Below are positions 46,901 to 53,203 of a DNA stretch of 64,000 bases, one piece after another. The position numbers and the translations under genes are program-made. Where the stretch lies: contig NC_049988.1 of NCBI RefSeq assembly GCF_000003815.2, positions 1,123,915 through 1,187,914 of the forward strand, read 5' to 3'. Each line of letters starts with the position of its first letter. Position 1 is the stretch's first letter. The notes beneath the pieces are model-generated. The model was not told where the DNA came from. It saw only the letters and a list, made by a program, of their open reading frames with translations, and searched no databases. The DNA comes from Branchiostoma floridae. Taxonomy: Eukaryota > Chordata > Leptocardii > Amphioxiformes > Branchiostomatidae.

Positions 46901-46912
46901 ACATACACTTGA
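25421..46912 (+). CDS. Type II membrane receptor: CTLD / F-type lectin / PAN / CTLD / CTLD, 14 exons
   Basis: Exons: 25421-25481, 26555-26806, 30076-30300, 32486-32634, 33148-33606, 33827-33908, 34906-35111, 35652-35820, 39567-39797, 40446-40661, 41373-41612, 42484-42885, 44206-44498, 46754-46912. They sum to 3144 nt, 1047 residues plus TGA, with every splice phase agreeing. Order: acidic, Asn/Asp-rich cytoplasmic tail (1-195) with N165-P-T-Y168; one transmembrane helix (about 196-221); Thr/Pro mucin-like stalk (230-409); CTLD1 (410-534); F-type lectin (535-683); PAN/apple (684-763); CTLD2 (764-897); CTLD3 (898-1047). There is no signal peptide, so the protein is type II with lectins outside. 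NPxY motifs recruit clathrin adaptors, so endocytic glycan recognition is inferred. I know of no named orthologue; the exon chain is my reading, not transcript-proven. Confidence 0.82.
26555..26806 (+). CDS. Lectin receptor exon 2, cytoplasmic
   Basis: Acceptor GTCGCAG, donor AAAG|GTATTG, phase 1 to 1. Encodes residues 21-104: polar, with DTPDCHVNHHTERDHN and an ANTMYKTG segment that resembles a degenerate NPxY. No catalytic domain. Confidence 0.7.
26920..27240. repeat. Dispersed repeat, copy related to 42055-42260
   Basis: GCTTTTGAGGTACCTCCACT, TAATTATGACG and ATCATTTTGATTGTATTGGC-type blocks recur in the same order near 42060-42235. Unclassified; no terminal repeats found. Confidence 0.5.
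27813..28738 (-). pseudogene. LINE ORF2 C-terminal region, frameshifted, in lectin intron 2
   Basis: Two overlapping minus-strand frames belong together. The upstream one has GVPKSSINTAVRGELGVFPL and YWLRLHGLPNDRRVKKAYN. The downstream one has KLRISAHSLHIEKGRHHN and a Cys/His cluster FCRTCHDNIENESHFIMDCP. They overlap by about 40 bases near 28260-28300, so a frameshift separates them. This arrangement, with a basic K-L-R-x-x-x-H segment then a C-x2-C-x8-H-x4-C knuckle, is typical of the end of LINE ORF2 proteins. No reverse transcriptase core is present: a 5'-truncated, inactive copy. Confidence 0.75.
30076..30300 (+). CDS. Lectin receptor exon 3, cytoplasmic with NPTY
   Basis: Acceptor ATCCAG, donor AAAG|GTACAT, phase 1 to 1. 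Encodes residues 105-179: strongly acidic/Asn-rich, ending SGLLNNPTYVPGALRQDNNK. NPTY (165-168) fits the NPxY internalisation / PTB-binding consensus. Confidence 0.8.
30314..30443. repeat. Palindromic MITE, TAGGGGTGGGTACCGGTA family, copy 1
   Basis: Starts TTAGGGGTGGGTACCGGTAC and ends GTACCGGTACCCACCCCTAG, with GGACCTGGACCTG repeats inside. It sits 14 bases after the exon 3 donor. Relatives are at 49544-50004 and 53204-53646. Confidence 0.8.
30700..31600. repeat. Old LINE/SINE 3' remnants in lectin intron 3
   Basis: The block near 30700-30790 (GATTTGATTTGATTTATTCA then ACAGCCAGGGCTACCCAACA) and the one near 31130-31400 (TTTATCGCGCAACAATTGTA) read like inverted 3' ends of non-LTR elements. 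The second shares wording (TGTACAG, GCATGGCAA) with sequence after the LINE end near 27640-27680. No protein remains. Confidence 0.4.
31605..32082 (+). mobile_element. Internally deleted mariner-like element
   Basis: Perfect 33 bp terminal inverted repeats at 31605-31637 and 32050-32082 (starting CGAGGGGCATTCAATAAGTA) are flanked by TA on both sides (31603-31604 and 32083-32084), the Tc1/mariner target duplication. The element is only 478 bp. It lies inside a LINE remnant in lectin intron 3. Confidence 0.9.
31767..32072 (+). pseudogene. Mariner transposase N-terminus, catalytic domain deleted
   Basis: The frame keeps the DNA-binding region: VECRAVIRFLYLKGRTPKGT, then GDDAPSYGLVKRWHPEF and KQGRKSVETAPRPGRPSS, which match the first helix-turn-helix and the GRPR-like linker of mariner transposases. 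It stops being transposase after about 80 residues and then reads straight into the right terminal repeat. The DDD/DDE catalytic region is absent, so it cannot transpose by itself, though it could in principle still bind terminal repeats. Confidence 0.85.
32486..32634 (+). CDS. Lectin receptor exon 4, transmembrane
   Basis: Acceptor TTCTTAG, donor CCG|GTCAGT, phase 1 to 0. Residues 180-229. GIIIAVSLGSLVASGVIIGI then YVTSLL forms one helix (196-221), preceded by SSRLVR, so positive charges lie on the cytoplasmic N-terminal side. Confidence 0.85.
33148..33606 (+). CDS. Lectin receptor exon 5, mucin-like stalk with tandem repeats
   Basis: Acceptor CACATAG, donor AAAAAG|GTAACA, phase 0 to 0, residues 230-382. 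After a short linker it is a tandem array of a 7-residue unit, mostly TTLPAVT or TTVPAVT, encoded by 21 bp repeats (about 33290-33560). Dense Thr with Pro predicts O-glycosylation and an extended stalk holding the lectin domains off the membrane. Confidence 0.85.
33827..33908 (+). CDS. Lectin receptor exon 6, distal stalk
   Basis: Acceptor CTCTAG, donor AAAG|GTAAAC, phase 0 to 1. Encodes YLLLTTSVTRRRKYLETTKQ, then ETSTYMK. The least certain exon of the chain, but its phases are what is needed to join the stalk to the CTLD. Confidence 0.6.
34026..34800. repeat. Tandem repeat rich in ACGTGACGT / ACGTCAC motifs
   Basis: A unit of about 255 bp beginning near 34048 is repeated near 34303 and partly again near 34480. 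Each holds many (T)ACGTGACGT and CACGTCAC words and the shared block TATCAATAACTTAGTTAA. An inverted partial copy lies at 37262-37600, on the other side of the CTLD1 exons. Confidence 0.75.
34906..35111 (+). CDS. Lectin receptor exon 7, CTLD1 first half
   Basis: Acceptor CCAACAG, donor ACA|GTGAGT, phase 1 to 0, residues 410-478. Contains AAAQTCAADGGRLAVVKS and TDYWIGL, the classic CTLD helix-1 cysteine and WIGL core. Confidence 0.9.
35652..35820 (+). CDS. Lectin receptor exon 8, CTLD1 second half
   Basis: Acceptor TGTAAAG, donor ATAG|GTACTT, phase 0 to 1, residues 479-534. GGWTWSDGTAV, NWAPGEPNN and KWDDTRC are the CTLD landmarks. E500-P-N502 and W519-D-D521 form the calcium-site-2 set usually linked with mannose-type sugars, though the usual WND is WDD here. 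Confidence 0.9.
35940..36043. repeat. Compound microsatellite (GT)n(GA)n(GAGT)n
   Basis: GT, then GA, then GTGA runs in sequence, in lectin intron 8. Confidence 0.9.
36458..36612. repeat. Three-copy tandem repeat, about 60 bp
   Basis: ATCACGACAGTTTGTCCGAC / TTACGATATT-type units occur three times with divergence, in lectin intron 8. Another two-copy repeat (GTCGTTCCCATTG..CGGACGGGGGT) follows at 36917-37013. Confidence 0.6.
37262..37600. repeat. Inverted copy of the ACGTGACGT repeat
   Basis: Reverse-complement match to 34030-34260, including TTAACTAAGTTATCGATA and AAACAAATATATTGCCATAT. Confidence 0.75.
37661..37745. repeat. Dispersed repeat, copy also at 40766-40850
   Basis: GACCGGGAGAGCTGAGATCT and CCTTCAAACATCACGTG are shared in the same order with 40766-40850. 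Both copies lie in introns of the lectin gene. Confidence 0.65.
38200..38380. repeat. Dispersed repeat, inverted relative at 46370-46640
   Basis: CTTCATCTCCGTCGTTTCTG with a TTCTTTCTGTTTCTCC run here is the inverse of AACGACGGAGATGAATCGCG with a GAAAGAAAGAAAG run near 46540-46600. Its ends are undefined. Confidence 0.5.
38386..38830. repeat. Tandem repeat, about 155-160 bp unit
   Basis: The sentence-like unit TTTTTGGCTCCTGTACCCTG followed by AAATGACC and AACAAAATGCT recurs about 2.7 times. A second degenerate array (TTTTTGGACTGG, AAATTCATTT) follows at 39010-39310. Confidence 0.55.
39567..39797 (+). CDS. Lectin receptor exon 9, F-type lectin first part
   Basis: Acceptor TTTGCAG, donor TGTG|GTAAGT, phase 1 to 1, residues 535-611. 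NLAIGKTATQSS is the usual start of an F-type (fucolectin/F5/8-like) domain. H580 is followed by exactly 26 residues, then R607-G-D609-C-C611, that is most of the fucose-binding signature H-x26-R-x-D-x4-R, with the adjacent Cys pair. Confidence 0.93.
40131..40397 (-). mobile_element. tRNA-derived SINE
   Basis: On the minus strand the head reads TGGCGCAATCGGTAACG (A-box-like) and then GGGTTCGAAACC (a B-box match) about 40 bases on. The body has CTTGGGAGAGGCACTTAACA and CACTTCACTCAGGTGAAAAT then GAGTACCTAG, which resembles the conserved central domain of widespread deuterostome SINEs. It lies in the intron that splits the F-type lectin domain. Confidence 0.65.
40446..40661 (+). CDS. Lectin receptor exon 10, F-type lectin second part
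   Basis: Acceptor TTTGAAG, donor GACAG|GTCAGA, phase 1 to 1, residues 612-683. Begins GERLKNFMVRVGP, supplying R614, the last residue of the fucose-binding motif, and ends GRYVSVQLMGREDNLSLCEV, the conserved closing strands. Confidence 0.93.
41373..41612 (+). CDS. Lectin receptor exon 11, PAN/apple domain
   Basis: Acceptor CTTTTTCAG, donor CCAG|GTTGGA, phase 1 to 1, residues 684-763. DCYGSDISRVTGVTLQDCA, then EACCADSTCLSFQYN and CYVKSRLCS with a final GNMYDRI, is a PAN/apple pattern (cysteine pairs round the L-x-x-C-A-x-x-C-C helix). One exon, one domain. PAN modules bind protein or carbohydrate. Confidence 0.88.
42055..42260. repeat. Dispersed repeat, relative of 26920-27240
   Basis: GCTTTTGAGGTCCTCCACTT, AATTATGACGTCATCAATTT and GATTATATTGGCCAGA correspond in order to the copy in intron 2. 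Confidence 0.5.
42484..42885 (+). CDS. Lectin receptor exon 12, CTLD2 complete in one exon
   Basis: Acceptor GTCTCCAG, donor CCAG|GTGTGT, phase 1 to 1, residues 764-897. A long-form CTLD: extra N-terminal Cys pair (CHNGY..ICYKAF), SLAMPKD, VWEWVDGTPLG, E856-P-N858 and W879-N-D881, so calcium site 2 is fully kept with mannose-type residues. WIGL is replaced by RFGL. Unlike CTLD1 and CTLD3 it is not split by an intron. Confidence 0.93.
43492..44031. repeat. MITE, TGGATGACAT family, copy C
   Basis: AGGCCACAGCAAGTAAATTT then TATGGATGACATC at the left is inverted at the right as GATGTCATCCATAAAATTTA and CTTGATGTGGCCT. It lies in the intron before the last CTLD. Confidence 0.75.
44206..44498 (+). 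CDS. Lectin receptor exon 13, CTLD3 first part
   Basis: Acceptor TGTTTTAG, donor CAAA|GTACGT, phase 1 to 0, residues 898-995. DNCQVGYKLLARTCIR, KICETDGATLAMPK, FWIGL and HWIWEDGSTLGYYK are CTLD landmarks. Confidence 0.9.
46754..46912 (+). CDS. Lectin receptor exon 14, CTLD3 end and stop
   Basis: Acceptor TTCAACAG, phase 0 in, TGA at 46910-46912, residues 996-1047. GWNPAEPDDSRWTHFRNLC, then MWGDTCCHFRHGFICQ closes the CTLD. The triad positions read E1001-P-D1003 and W1027-G-D1029, neither EPN/QPD nor WND, so sugar binding may be changed or lost. Confidence 0.9.
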   Translation, partial: GWNPAEPDDSRWTHFRNLCVTYRSCRPGYPMWGDTCCHFRHGFICQAPLTYT

Positions 46913-47239
46913 GTTGTCAGCAAAAAGCCAACATGACCAGAAAACATACCGGCGAGTTCTTCATTTTTGTTGTGGTAGTAAGACAAAACAACTTTTCAGA
47001 GTCTGTCCGAAGACTCAATTTTCTATTCTGAAAACTTTCATACTACATGTAAATAATACTAGTATTCTAATACACATTCCAAGCAGCGAAGAATAGGAGT
47101 TTTGAAACCCGACGGGAACCCCAGTTCAACTTGCAAGCGAACACTTTAATATATTTGAAAATGAATTTACAATGTAAAAGGCTTCACAGAATAGAAGCGA
47201 CAATGTAAAAACACACATGTCATAGGTAAAAAGAGTACA

Positions 47240-48215
47240 AAGACTCACTTTTCAAGAGGTATAAAGATTCGGAAGACTCCACTTTTCAAGAGGTAGAGTC
47301 AAAAGACTCCACTTTTCAAGCGGTAGAAAGAGTCGTAAAACTCCACTTTTCAAGAAGTAAAAAGAGCCGGAAAACTCCACTTAGAAGTATAAAGAGCCGA
47401 AAAACGCCACTATTCGAGGGGTAGAAAGAGTGGGCAAACTCCACTTTTCAAGAGGTAGAAAGAGTTGGCAAACTCCACTTTTCAAGGTTTAGAAAGAGTG
47501 GGCAAACTCCACTTTTCAAGGTTTAGAAAGAGTGGGCAAACTCCTCTTGCCAAGAGGTAGAAAGAGTAGGAAAACTCCACTTTTCAAGAAGTAGAAAGAG
47601 CCAGAAGACTCCACTTTTCAAGAGGTAGAAAGATTCGGAAAACTCGTTTTCAAGAAGTAGAAAGAGCCGTAAAACTCCACTTTGCAAGAGGTAGAAAGAG
47701 TCGGAAGACTTCACTTTTCAAGAGGTAGAAAGAGCCGGAAAACTCCACTTTAAGAAGTAGAAAGAGCCGTAAAACTCCACTTTTCGAGATGTAGAAAGAG
47801 TCGGTAAACTCCACTTTCAAGAAGTAGAAATATTTGGAAGACTCCACTTTTCAAGAGGTAGAAAGACTCGGAAAACTCCACTTTTCGAGAGGTAGAAAGA
47901 GCCGAAAAACTCCACTTGGGTAGAAAGAGTGGGGAAACTCCACTTTTCACGAGGTAGACTGAGTCAATCGCTTTTCAAGAGGTAGAAAGAGTGGGCAAAC
48001 TCCACTTTTCAAGAGGTAGAAAGAGTCGGAAAACTCCACTTTTCAAGAAGTAGACAGAGTCAATCGCTTTTCAAGAGGTAGAAAGAGTGGGCAAACTCCA
48101 CTTTTCAAGAGTTGGAAAGAGTGGCCAAACTTTACTTTTCAAGAGGTAGAAAGGGTCGGAAAACTCCACTTTTCAAGAGGTAGAAAGAGTTGGAAGACTC
48201 TACTTTGCAAGAGGT
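47240..48215. repeat. Minisatellite, about 34 bp unit, nearly 1 kb
   Basis: Units of the type ACTCCACTTTTCAAGAGGTA + GAAAGAGTCGGAAA repeat with small changes, roughly 28 times, starting about 330 bp after the lectin receptor stop. Minus-strand open frames through it (LLKSGVF, KWSF) come from the repeat and are not taken as genes. Confidence 0.9.
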
Positions 48216-48340
48216 ATAGTGGACCAAACTGGGTCAATTATTATGAAATATTTAGACTAGCATTGCCACCATATTACACACTAGTGTACCTCCACTCACT
48301 CATTTATGCAAATGCACTACTATATTATAACGCATTTACA

Positions 48341-48464
48341 TACTGTAGATGCATTTAAGTTCGCGGGGATTTAATTTCGGGGTTTTAATTTCGCGATGAA
48401 GTGGCAACTGTGAAAACCGCTAAAATTAAACCACCGCGAAATTAAAGTATCTGCATTTACAGTA
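48341..48464. repeat. MITE with TACTGTAAATGC termini, copy 2 (short, inverted)
   Basis: TACTGTAGATGCATTTAAGT to CTGCATTTACAGTA, with the same CCGCGAA blocks in opposite orientation to the other copies. Confidence 0.7.
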
Positions 48465-48675
48465 TTGTTTCAGGAGCTCTTCGTGCCCAATATTGGGAAT
48501 TTAAAGCCCTTCATACTAGTATTTGAAATGATGAATAGATTGTAGTTGTGAGATGAGGCAACTTAAAGGTAGTTCATAAATGTAGATGTGTTTTTGCAGC
48601 TGTGTAGCCATTTGTATATCAACAATGTCAGAGTAGATTTTATTTGTATCAAGAATGGGACAATTTGATAAGACT

Positions 48676-48813
48676 AGGGCAATGTTGATTTGATTATATT
48701 ACTTAAACGTCTTATACGGTTTACAGTATGGGTGAAAACTTTTTTATGCTTTGAAACGGCCGAAAATTAATGCGCGTGCGAATGTCATCCATATCATCAA
48801 ATCAACATGGCCT
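48676..48813. repeat. MITE, TGGATGACAT family, copy D (short)
   Basis: AGGGCAATGTTGATTTGATT at the left and AAATCAACATGGCCT at the right, with TGTCATCCATATCATC inside; AAAATTAATGCGCG is shared with copy C. Confidence 0.6.
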
Positions 48814-48952
48814 AGTTTGTTTCACCCAAACAACCCAAGTGGTTCCGGTAGGAACCAGGGCAAAACATTCCCGTCCGTGACTTAATCAGTAATCATCTGA
48901 TATAGCAGCACCCATATGTTAATTATTTGGGTGAACAAGCCCATGGATAAAT

Positions 48953-49164
48953 TACTGTAAATGCAGAAATGATCGCGGTGGATCGATATTCGCGGTTTTC
49001 GCGGTGACCACTTCACCGCAAACTTAAAACCACCGCGAACATTTTAATATTATGGTATTAGACTGCAGTCTATGGTGTTACCGCGAACTTAAATCCGCCG
49101 CGAAAAGTCCTTTTTCCCGCTGCCGCGAAATTAAATTCCCGGGAACTTAAATGCATTTACAGTA
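48953..49164. repeat. MITE with TACTGTAAATGC termini, copy 3
   Basis: Exact 12 bp ends (TACTGTAAATGC / GCATTTACAGTA) and the same length (212 bp) as copy 1 at 9489-9700. Confidence 0.85.
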
Positions 49165-49543
49165 TGTAAATCTACATGTCATTTTTATAAAGTCTATTTC
49201 ATGGAGGTATGAAGTCGCCGAACTCTAGTTCGTTCAGTTATTATTCACTTCATGTTTTATGGTATAGCTGTGTAAATCTTAGAAAAAACGCTGCCAGCTG
49301 TTTAAATTGTGTCAAAAAGGACCCAATAACTATGTGCATGCATAAATTAGTGTGACCGATGATTTCGGACCTACCGTTTTTGTTACAAGGTTTTTTTGAA
49401 AATGTTTCGCTGTAAAAATCCATGATAGCACAATGTACTTTAGGGGAATTTTCTCTATTAGCCCACAGTAAGGTATCTAAAGAAAAGTTACTTTTCTATG
49501 GTAGTGCTGTATAAATGGCACTACTGTTGCAATACCTTTTGGC
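49165..49543. other. No feature seen
   Basis: AT-rich sequence between two MITEs with no recognisable exon or repeat structure. Confidence 0.4.
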
Positions 49544-50004
49544 TAGGGGTGGGTACCGGTGTACCGGGGGTACAAAACCGTTTTTTTTTGTCTTGTTGGA
49601 CCGGTCGGAAGAAACGGACCTGAAAATATCAGTGATCGGTTGTTGGACCAATTCGAAAATGAACAGATTATGTCGGCAGGCGTTCACTTGTTTGGGGGAT
49701 TACAGGTCCACGAAAAGAACAAGAGCGAAGTAGAGGAGAGTTCATTGTCATTTGTACCAAGCTGCTACGACCAAACATGGTCTAAAACAGAGGAAGTCAG
49801 TATTGTTTACATGAATTGTAAAATGGACGTCGGATACTCTACCAAACAGAATACGTTGTAGCGAAATGTGCCTTTGATTTGAGCATCACCCATTTAAAGT
49901 TTTTCACAGATAATTAGGTCCAGGTTCACGTCCGGACCTGGACCTGATCCACTGGATCTGAACTATACCTGGACCTGAATTTTCTGTGCCAATACCATCC
50001 CCTA
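49544..50004. repeat. TAGGGGTGGGTACCGGT MITE, copy 2
   Basis: Begins TAGGGGTGGGTACCGGTGTA and ends with AATACCATCCCCTA. The right half has the GGACCTGGACCTG block seen in the other copies. Confidence 0.75.
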
Positions 50005-51058
50005 ATAAATACCATTATTGCTGCCTATCAGAGCTAAGCAACGTCACAGGCCACAACAAATACATGTTTAACAAAATACAAAATGTTGGCATGAGTATCG
50101 TTGGCATAAGCCATATTCTCGTCTCGACTAAAGGTGAAAATGCAAAATTGCATGGATTTTGTTACAGTACGATTATCATAATGAGAAGTATAGATGTTTC
50201 ATTGCTACTCATATATAAATATATACATACTTATAGAGGTACTGATACAGGTACTGTATAGACATTTTATACTAAGATACTAATATAGTGAAACACTAAG
50301 ATCTTTAACAATTCTTCGTTGGAGGCACTGGAAGAAGAAATTACCCTCTTCGTCTATGGTATGTGGGTTTCTTGGTTTTAATACTAGTTGTTGAATTGCT
50401 CTCTTTTCGTCGGTAATGATGGGAAAGCAAAGATATACTTTAGAAGCGTCTGTAAACAGTTTGTCTTCTTTTAAAATCATTTTTAAAATAAATAGCTGGA
50501 GATGAAATTGCTTTCGTCTTTCACTGAATTTATTTGAGCTCGAGGAAGAATGTTTAGCATATCTCTCCGACGCATATAATTTTCACTGTCGGTTTAATGT
50601 AGATACACTGGTGACACCACGTCAGTACGACTGTATCTCGTTATAGATATGCTACTTCAATGTTTATCTAATGCTGGTACGGTCCCACCAATTTTGCTGT
50701 TGTGTCGATCTTTGAAAACCACACAGCTCACCCTGTAGAAAACAAACAAACATTTGGAGCTTAGTGTCCGGAGAGAAACATTAACGGTGTTTAAAATAAC
50801 AGCACATATCAGGGAGTACATCAGTGGTAATTTTCTTTCTACCTTAATAATAATTTATACCTACGTGGTGTAAAGGTCCAATAAATACCATTCTTGGTAT
50901 TTTATCTTATATATATAACGTTTTTTTACCTACACAACAGAATTCATACAATTCAATGGCTTTTCGTATGCAGTACACGGTCTCCAACTGTTCAGGTCTT
51001 GGTGCAGAAGTCAACTAGTAACTGCACCTTATGGTCCCCCGTACCAGCTAAATCTGCA
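50005..51058. other. No gene recognised
   Basis: Short open frames only, without family features. AT-rich, possibly old repeat DNA. Confidence 0.35.
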
Positions 51059-51480
51059 ATACCGGTAGCCTGGTTACCAAACCCCAGCCCGATCTCAAGA
51101 GTCTATCGTGCAGGGGTCTGGCCAGATGGCATAGGCCGGCTTCTCAATTTTGCCCCTTGAAGTGGGCAAAAAACTCCACCAATAGAACAGCAGCAGGATC
51201 AGCAGGAGGTAATTACACCCCTACCATGATTGGTGAAAGACCTCCAACTGTATTTTTTGAATCCATAACAGTGACCACTAAGTACCTGATTCGCTACTGT
51301 CATACCAGCTGACCAACTGTGGTGTGTTGTAGCTGGCTACCTGTGGTGAGAGTGGTCATCAATCCTAGGTTCTCCTCCCTCTGATCAAGGGCCTTCGAGA
51401 AAATTTCTACAGCCATCCTGCCAGACCCCAACACGAAAGATATTTGAGGTTGGGGTATGGTATCCAGGTTACATACCGGT
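51059..51480. repeat. Candidate MITE with imperfect ACCGGTA termini
   Basis: The left ATACCGGTAGCCTGGTTACC + AAACCCCAGCC is matched, inverted and with small gaps, by GGTTGGGGTATGGTATCCAG + GTTACATACCGGT at the right. It lies just past the end of the minus-strand CTLD fragment. Confidence 0.55.
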
Positions 51481-51516
51481 GGCTGAGAGTGGAGTAGGCT
51501 GCAGTAATTACACACT

Positions 51517-51705
51517 CGCGGCATCTGACAGATGTAAGCCTTCCTCTGTCGACACCGGTACAGGTTCCATTTCCCAGACGACATGACGCATGCGCAGTCC
51601 GTACCCGACGACGACGACTGGCCCAGTTCTGGTACTCCAGAGCCGTCCCGTCATTCCACGCGAAATGTTTCTCTCTCGCTGTCGTCCAACCCGATCCAGT
51701 AGTCC
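51517..51705 (-). pseudogene. C-type lectin domain exon with two compensating frameshifts
   Basis: After an acceptor (TTTTCACCAG) the minus strand reads DYWIGLDDSERE, which is CTLD core, then runs to a stop in that frame. The neighbouring frame gives WNDGTALEYQNWA, the expected next block. The first frame then resumes with SSSGTDCACVMSSGKWN and RQRKAYICQMP, the expected C-terminal half with its cysteines. One shift in and one shift back are therefore needed. This is a decayed exon or an assembly error. The CTLD's other half was not found. Confidence 0.7.
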
Positions 51706-51832
51706 CTGGTGAAAAGATGACACTCAAAAAGCTCAATGATCTATTTATCATTTTTACTCTGGAGCATGGAGTTAATTATAAAGTCGTGTGGATCGCCCAG
51801 TTATACTCCCCTCACATTAGGCGGAAATCGAT

Positions 51833-52280
51833 CGTAACTTTGCACAACTTAGGACAACTTCGCACACTTGTTGACCTACCCTGCCCACTGTCCAAAGTTA
51901 GATGACGTCACGTAACTTTGCACAACTTAGGACAACTTCGCACACTTGTTGACCTACCCTGCCCACTGTCCAAAGTTAGATGACGTCACGTAACTTTGCA
52001 CAACTTAGGACAACTTCGCACACTTGTTGACCTACCCTGCCCACTGTCCAAAGTTAGATGACGTCACGTAACTTTGCACAACTTAGGACAACTTCGCACA
52101 CATGCCGCCCTACCCTGCCTACTGTACAAAGTTAGATTACGTCATCCAATAAATGTTTTGACGTCATCTGTGACTCCCGATATAGCCTCAAAGCCAGTGG
52201 GAAACGGTTGTAACTTAGTACAACTTCGTACAACTTCGAACACCCTAACTTCGTGCACTTCACCCTGATACTGGACATAG
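51833..52280. repeat. 78 bp satellite array and right end of the foldback element
   Basis: Four units with an exact 78 bp period start at 51833, 51911, 51989 and 52067, each with CGTAACTTTGCACAACTTAG and GATGACGTCA. The array then continues into the same right terminus as the element at 19363-20930 (GTGCACTTCACCCTGATACT). The left terminus is absent. Confidence 0.88.
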
Positions 52281-52296
52281 CTCTTACTGATTACAG

Positions 52297-53114
52297 AAAG
52301 CCGTGGCGGAATCCTGAACTCGAAGAAGATCATCACTTTCTGTGGGATAGAAGAAGACAATAGCATATTTATTCGTGGAGTCGCCGTGTCCAAATACAAT
52401 GAAATATTTGTGGCTAATCTTAGAAACAAGCGAATCCAGGTCTGCAGCATAAACGGGACATATCTACGCTTCTTCCCAACTGTAGTCCCCGCTGTGAATC
52501 AAGGAGAAGCAATTAACCCGATGGATGTAGCCATTGACGGCAATGGAAACGCATGGGTAGTTGGTACCCTCATTGTCTCAAAGCGTGATCGTCGATTTGT
52601 GGTTAAGTACAATCGAGAAGGACAACCAGAACTCAAAAGAGCATACTCATTAGCAAACAAGCTACATGCAGGCACAGTAAGCGTTGCCTTTGACGCGGCA
52701 AACAACAAAGTCATAGTGGCTGCGGACAATGATATCTATATCTTCTCATCATCCTCGTATGATAGAAAGTTCCAAGCTATGGATTTCGTCTTATGGGTTA
52801 CATCGGACAGCGAAGGTAGAATAATTACTACAGATCCATTCAACGTCCAGGTTTACAGCCACAATGGGCGTCCGCTATCAAATTTTGAAACGTTTCTTCC
52901 AGGTGGTGTCTGCACAGACAGTTTGGGTCGCATCATCATAGCGGATACCAATAACAACAGGGTAGACATGTTCACGAGACGTGGAACATTTGTCCGTACA
53001 GTCGTTAAGGTTGAATCTCCATTGGGCATTGCTGTAGGACCGGATGGACAGTTGGTGGTTACTAGAACGAACAAAAAAACTATAACTATCTTTCCACGGC
53101 ATACAGTATTTTAG
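52297..53114 (+). CDS. NHL-repeat beta-propeller, terminal exon only
   Basis: After a GATTACAG acceptor the frame is open for 271 residues (entering with two bases of a split codon) to TAG. NHL-type repeats are visible: GVAVSKYNEIFVANLRNKRI, DVAIDGNGNAWVVG, a VAFDAANNKVIVAADNDIY blade, VTSDSEGRIITTD, GVCTDSLGRIIIADTNNNRV, GIAVGPDGQLVVT. Six repeats would close a propeller. The family closest in style is the C-terminal exon of amphioxus TRIM/NHL-like proteins, where NHL domains bind protein or RNA. No RING, B-box or other upstream exon is found. The acceptor is only about 17 bases from a foldback repeat, and a MITE begins 90 bases after the stop. It is either an exon of a gene starting outside the recognised exons or an orphan. 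Confidence 0.8.
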
Positions 53115-53203
53115 CCGTTCTGTAATTCATAATCTGACTCTGCGAATGGCCATGATATCTAAGTGCTAGATATATCATCATCTCTGGAAAAATGGGTACG
53201 TAC

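Noticed and set aside
47523-47950. Minus-strand Leu/Phe-rich open frames
   Set aside because: Produced by the 34 bp minisatellite; no start, splice or family support.
47240-48215. Regular spaced repeats considered as a CRISPR array
   Set aside because: Units are contiguous and degenerate with no unique spacers, in a eukaryotic genome; it is a minisatellite.
49559-49861. 100-codon plus-strand frame
   Set aside because: It is inside the TAGGGGTG MITE copy; the frame is not kept in the other copies.
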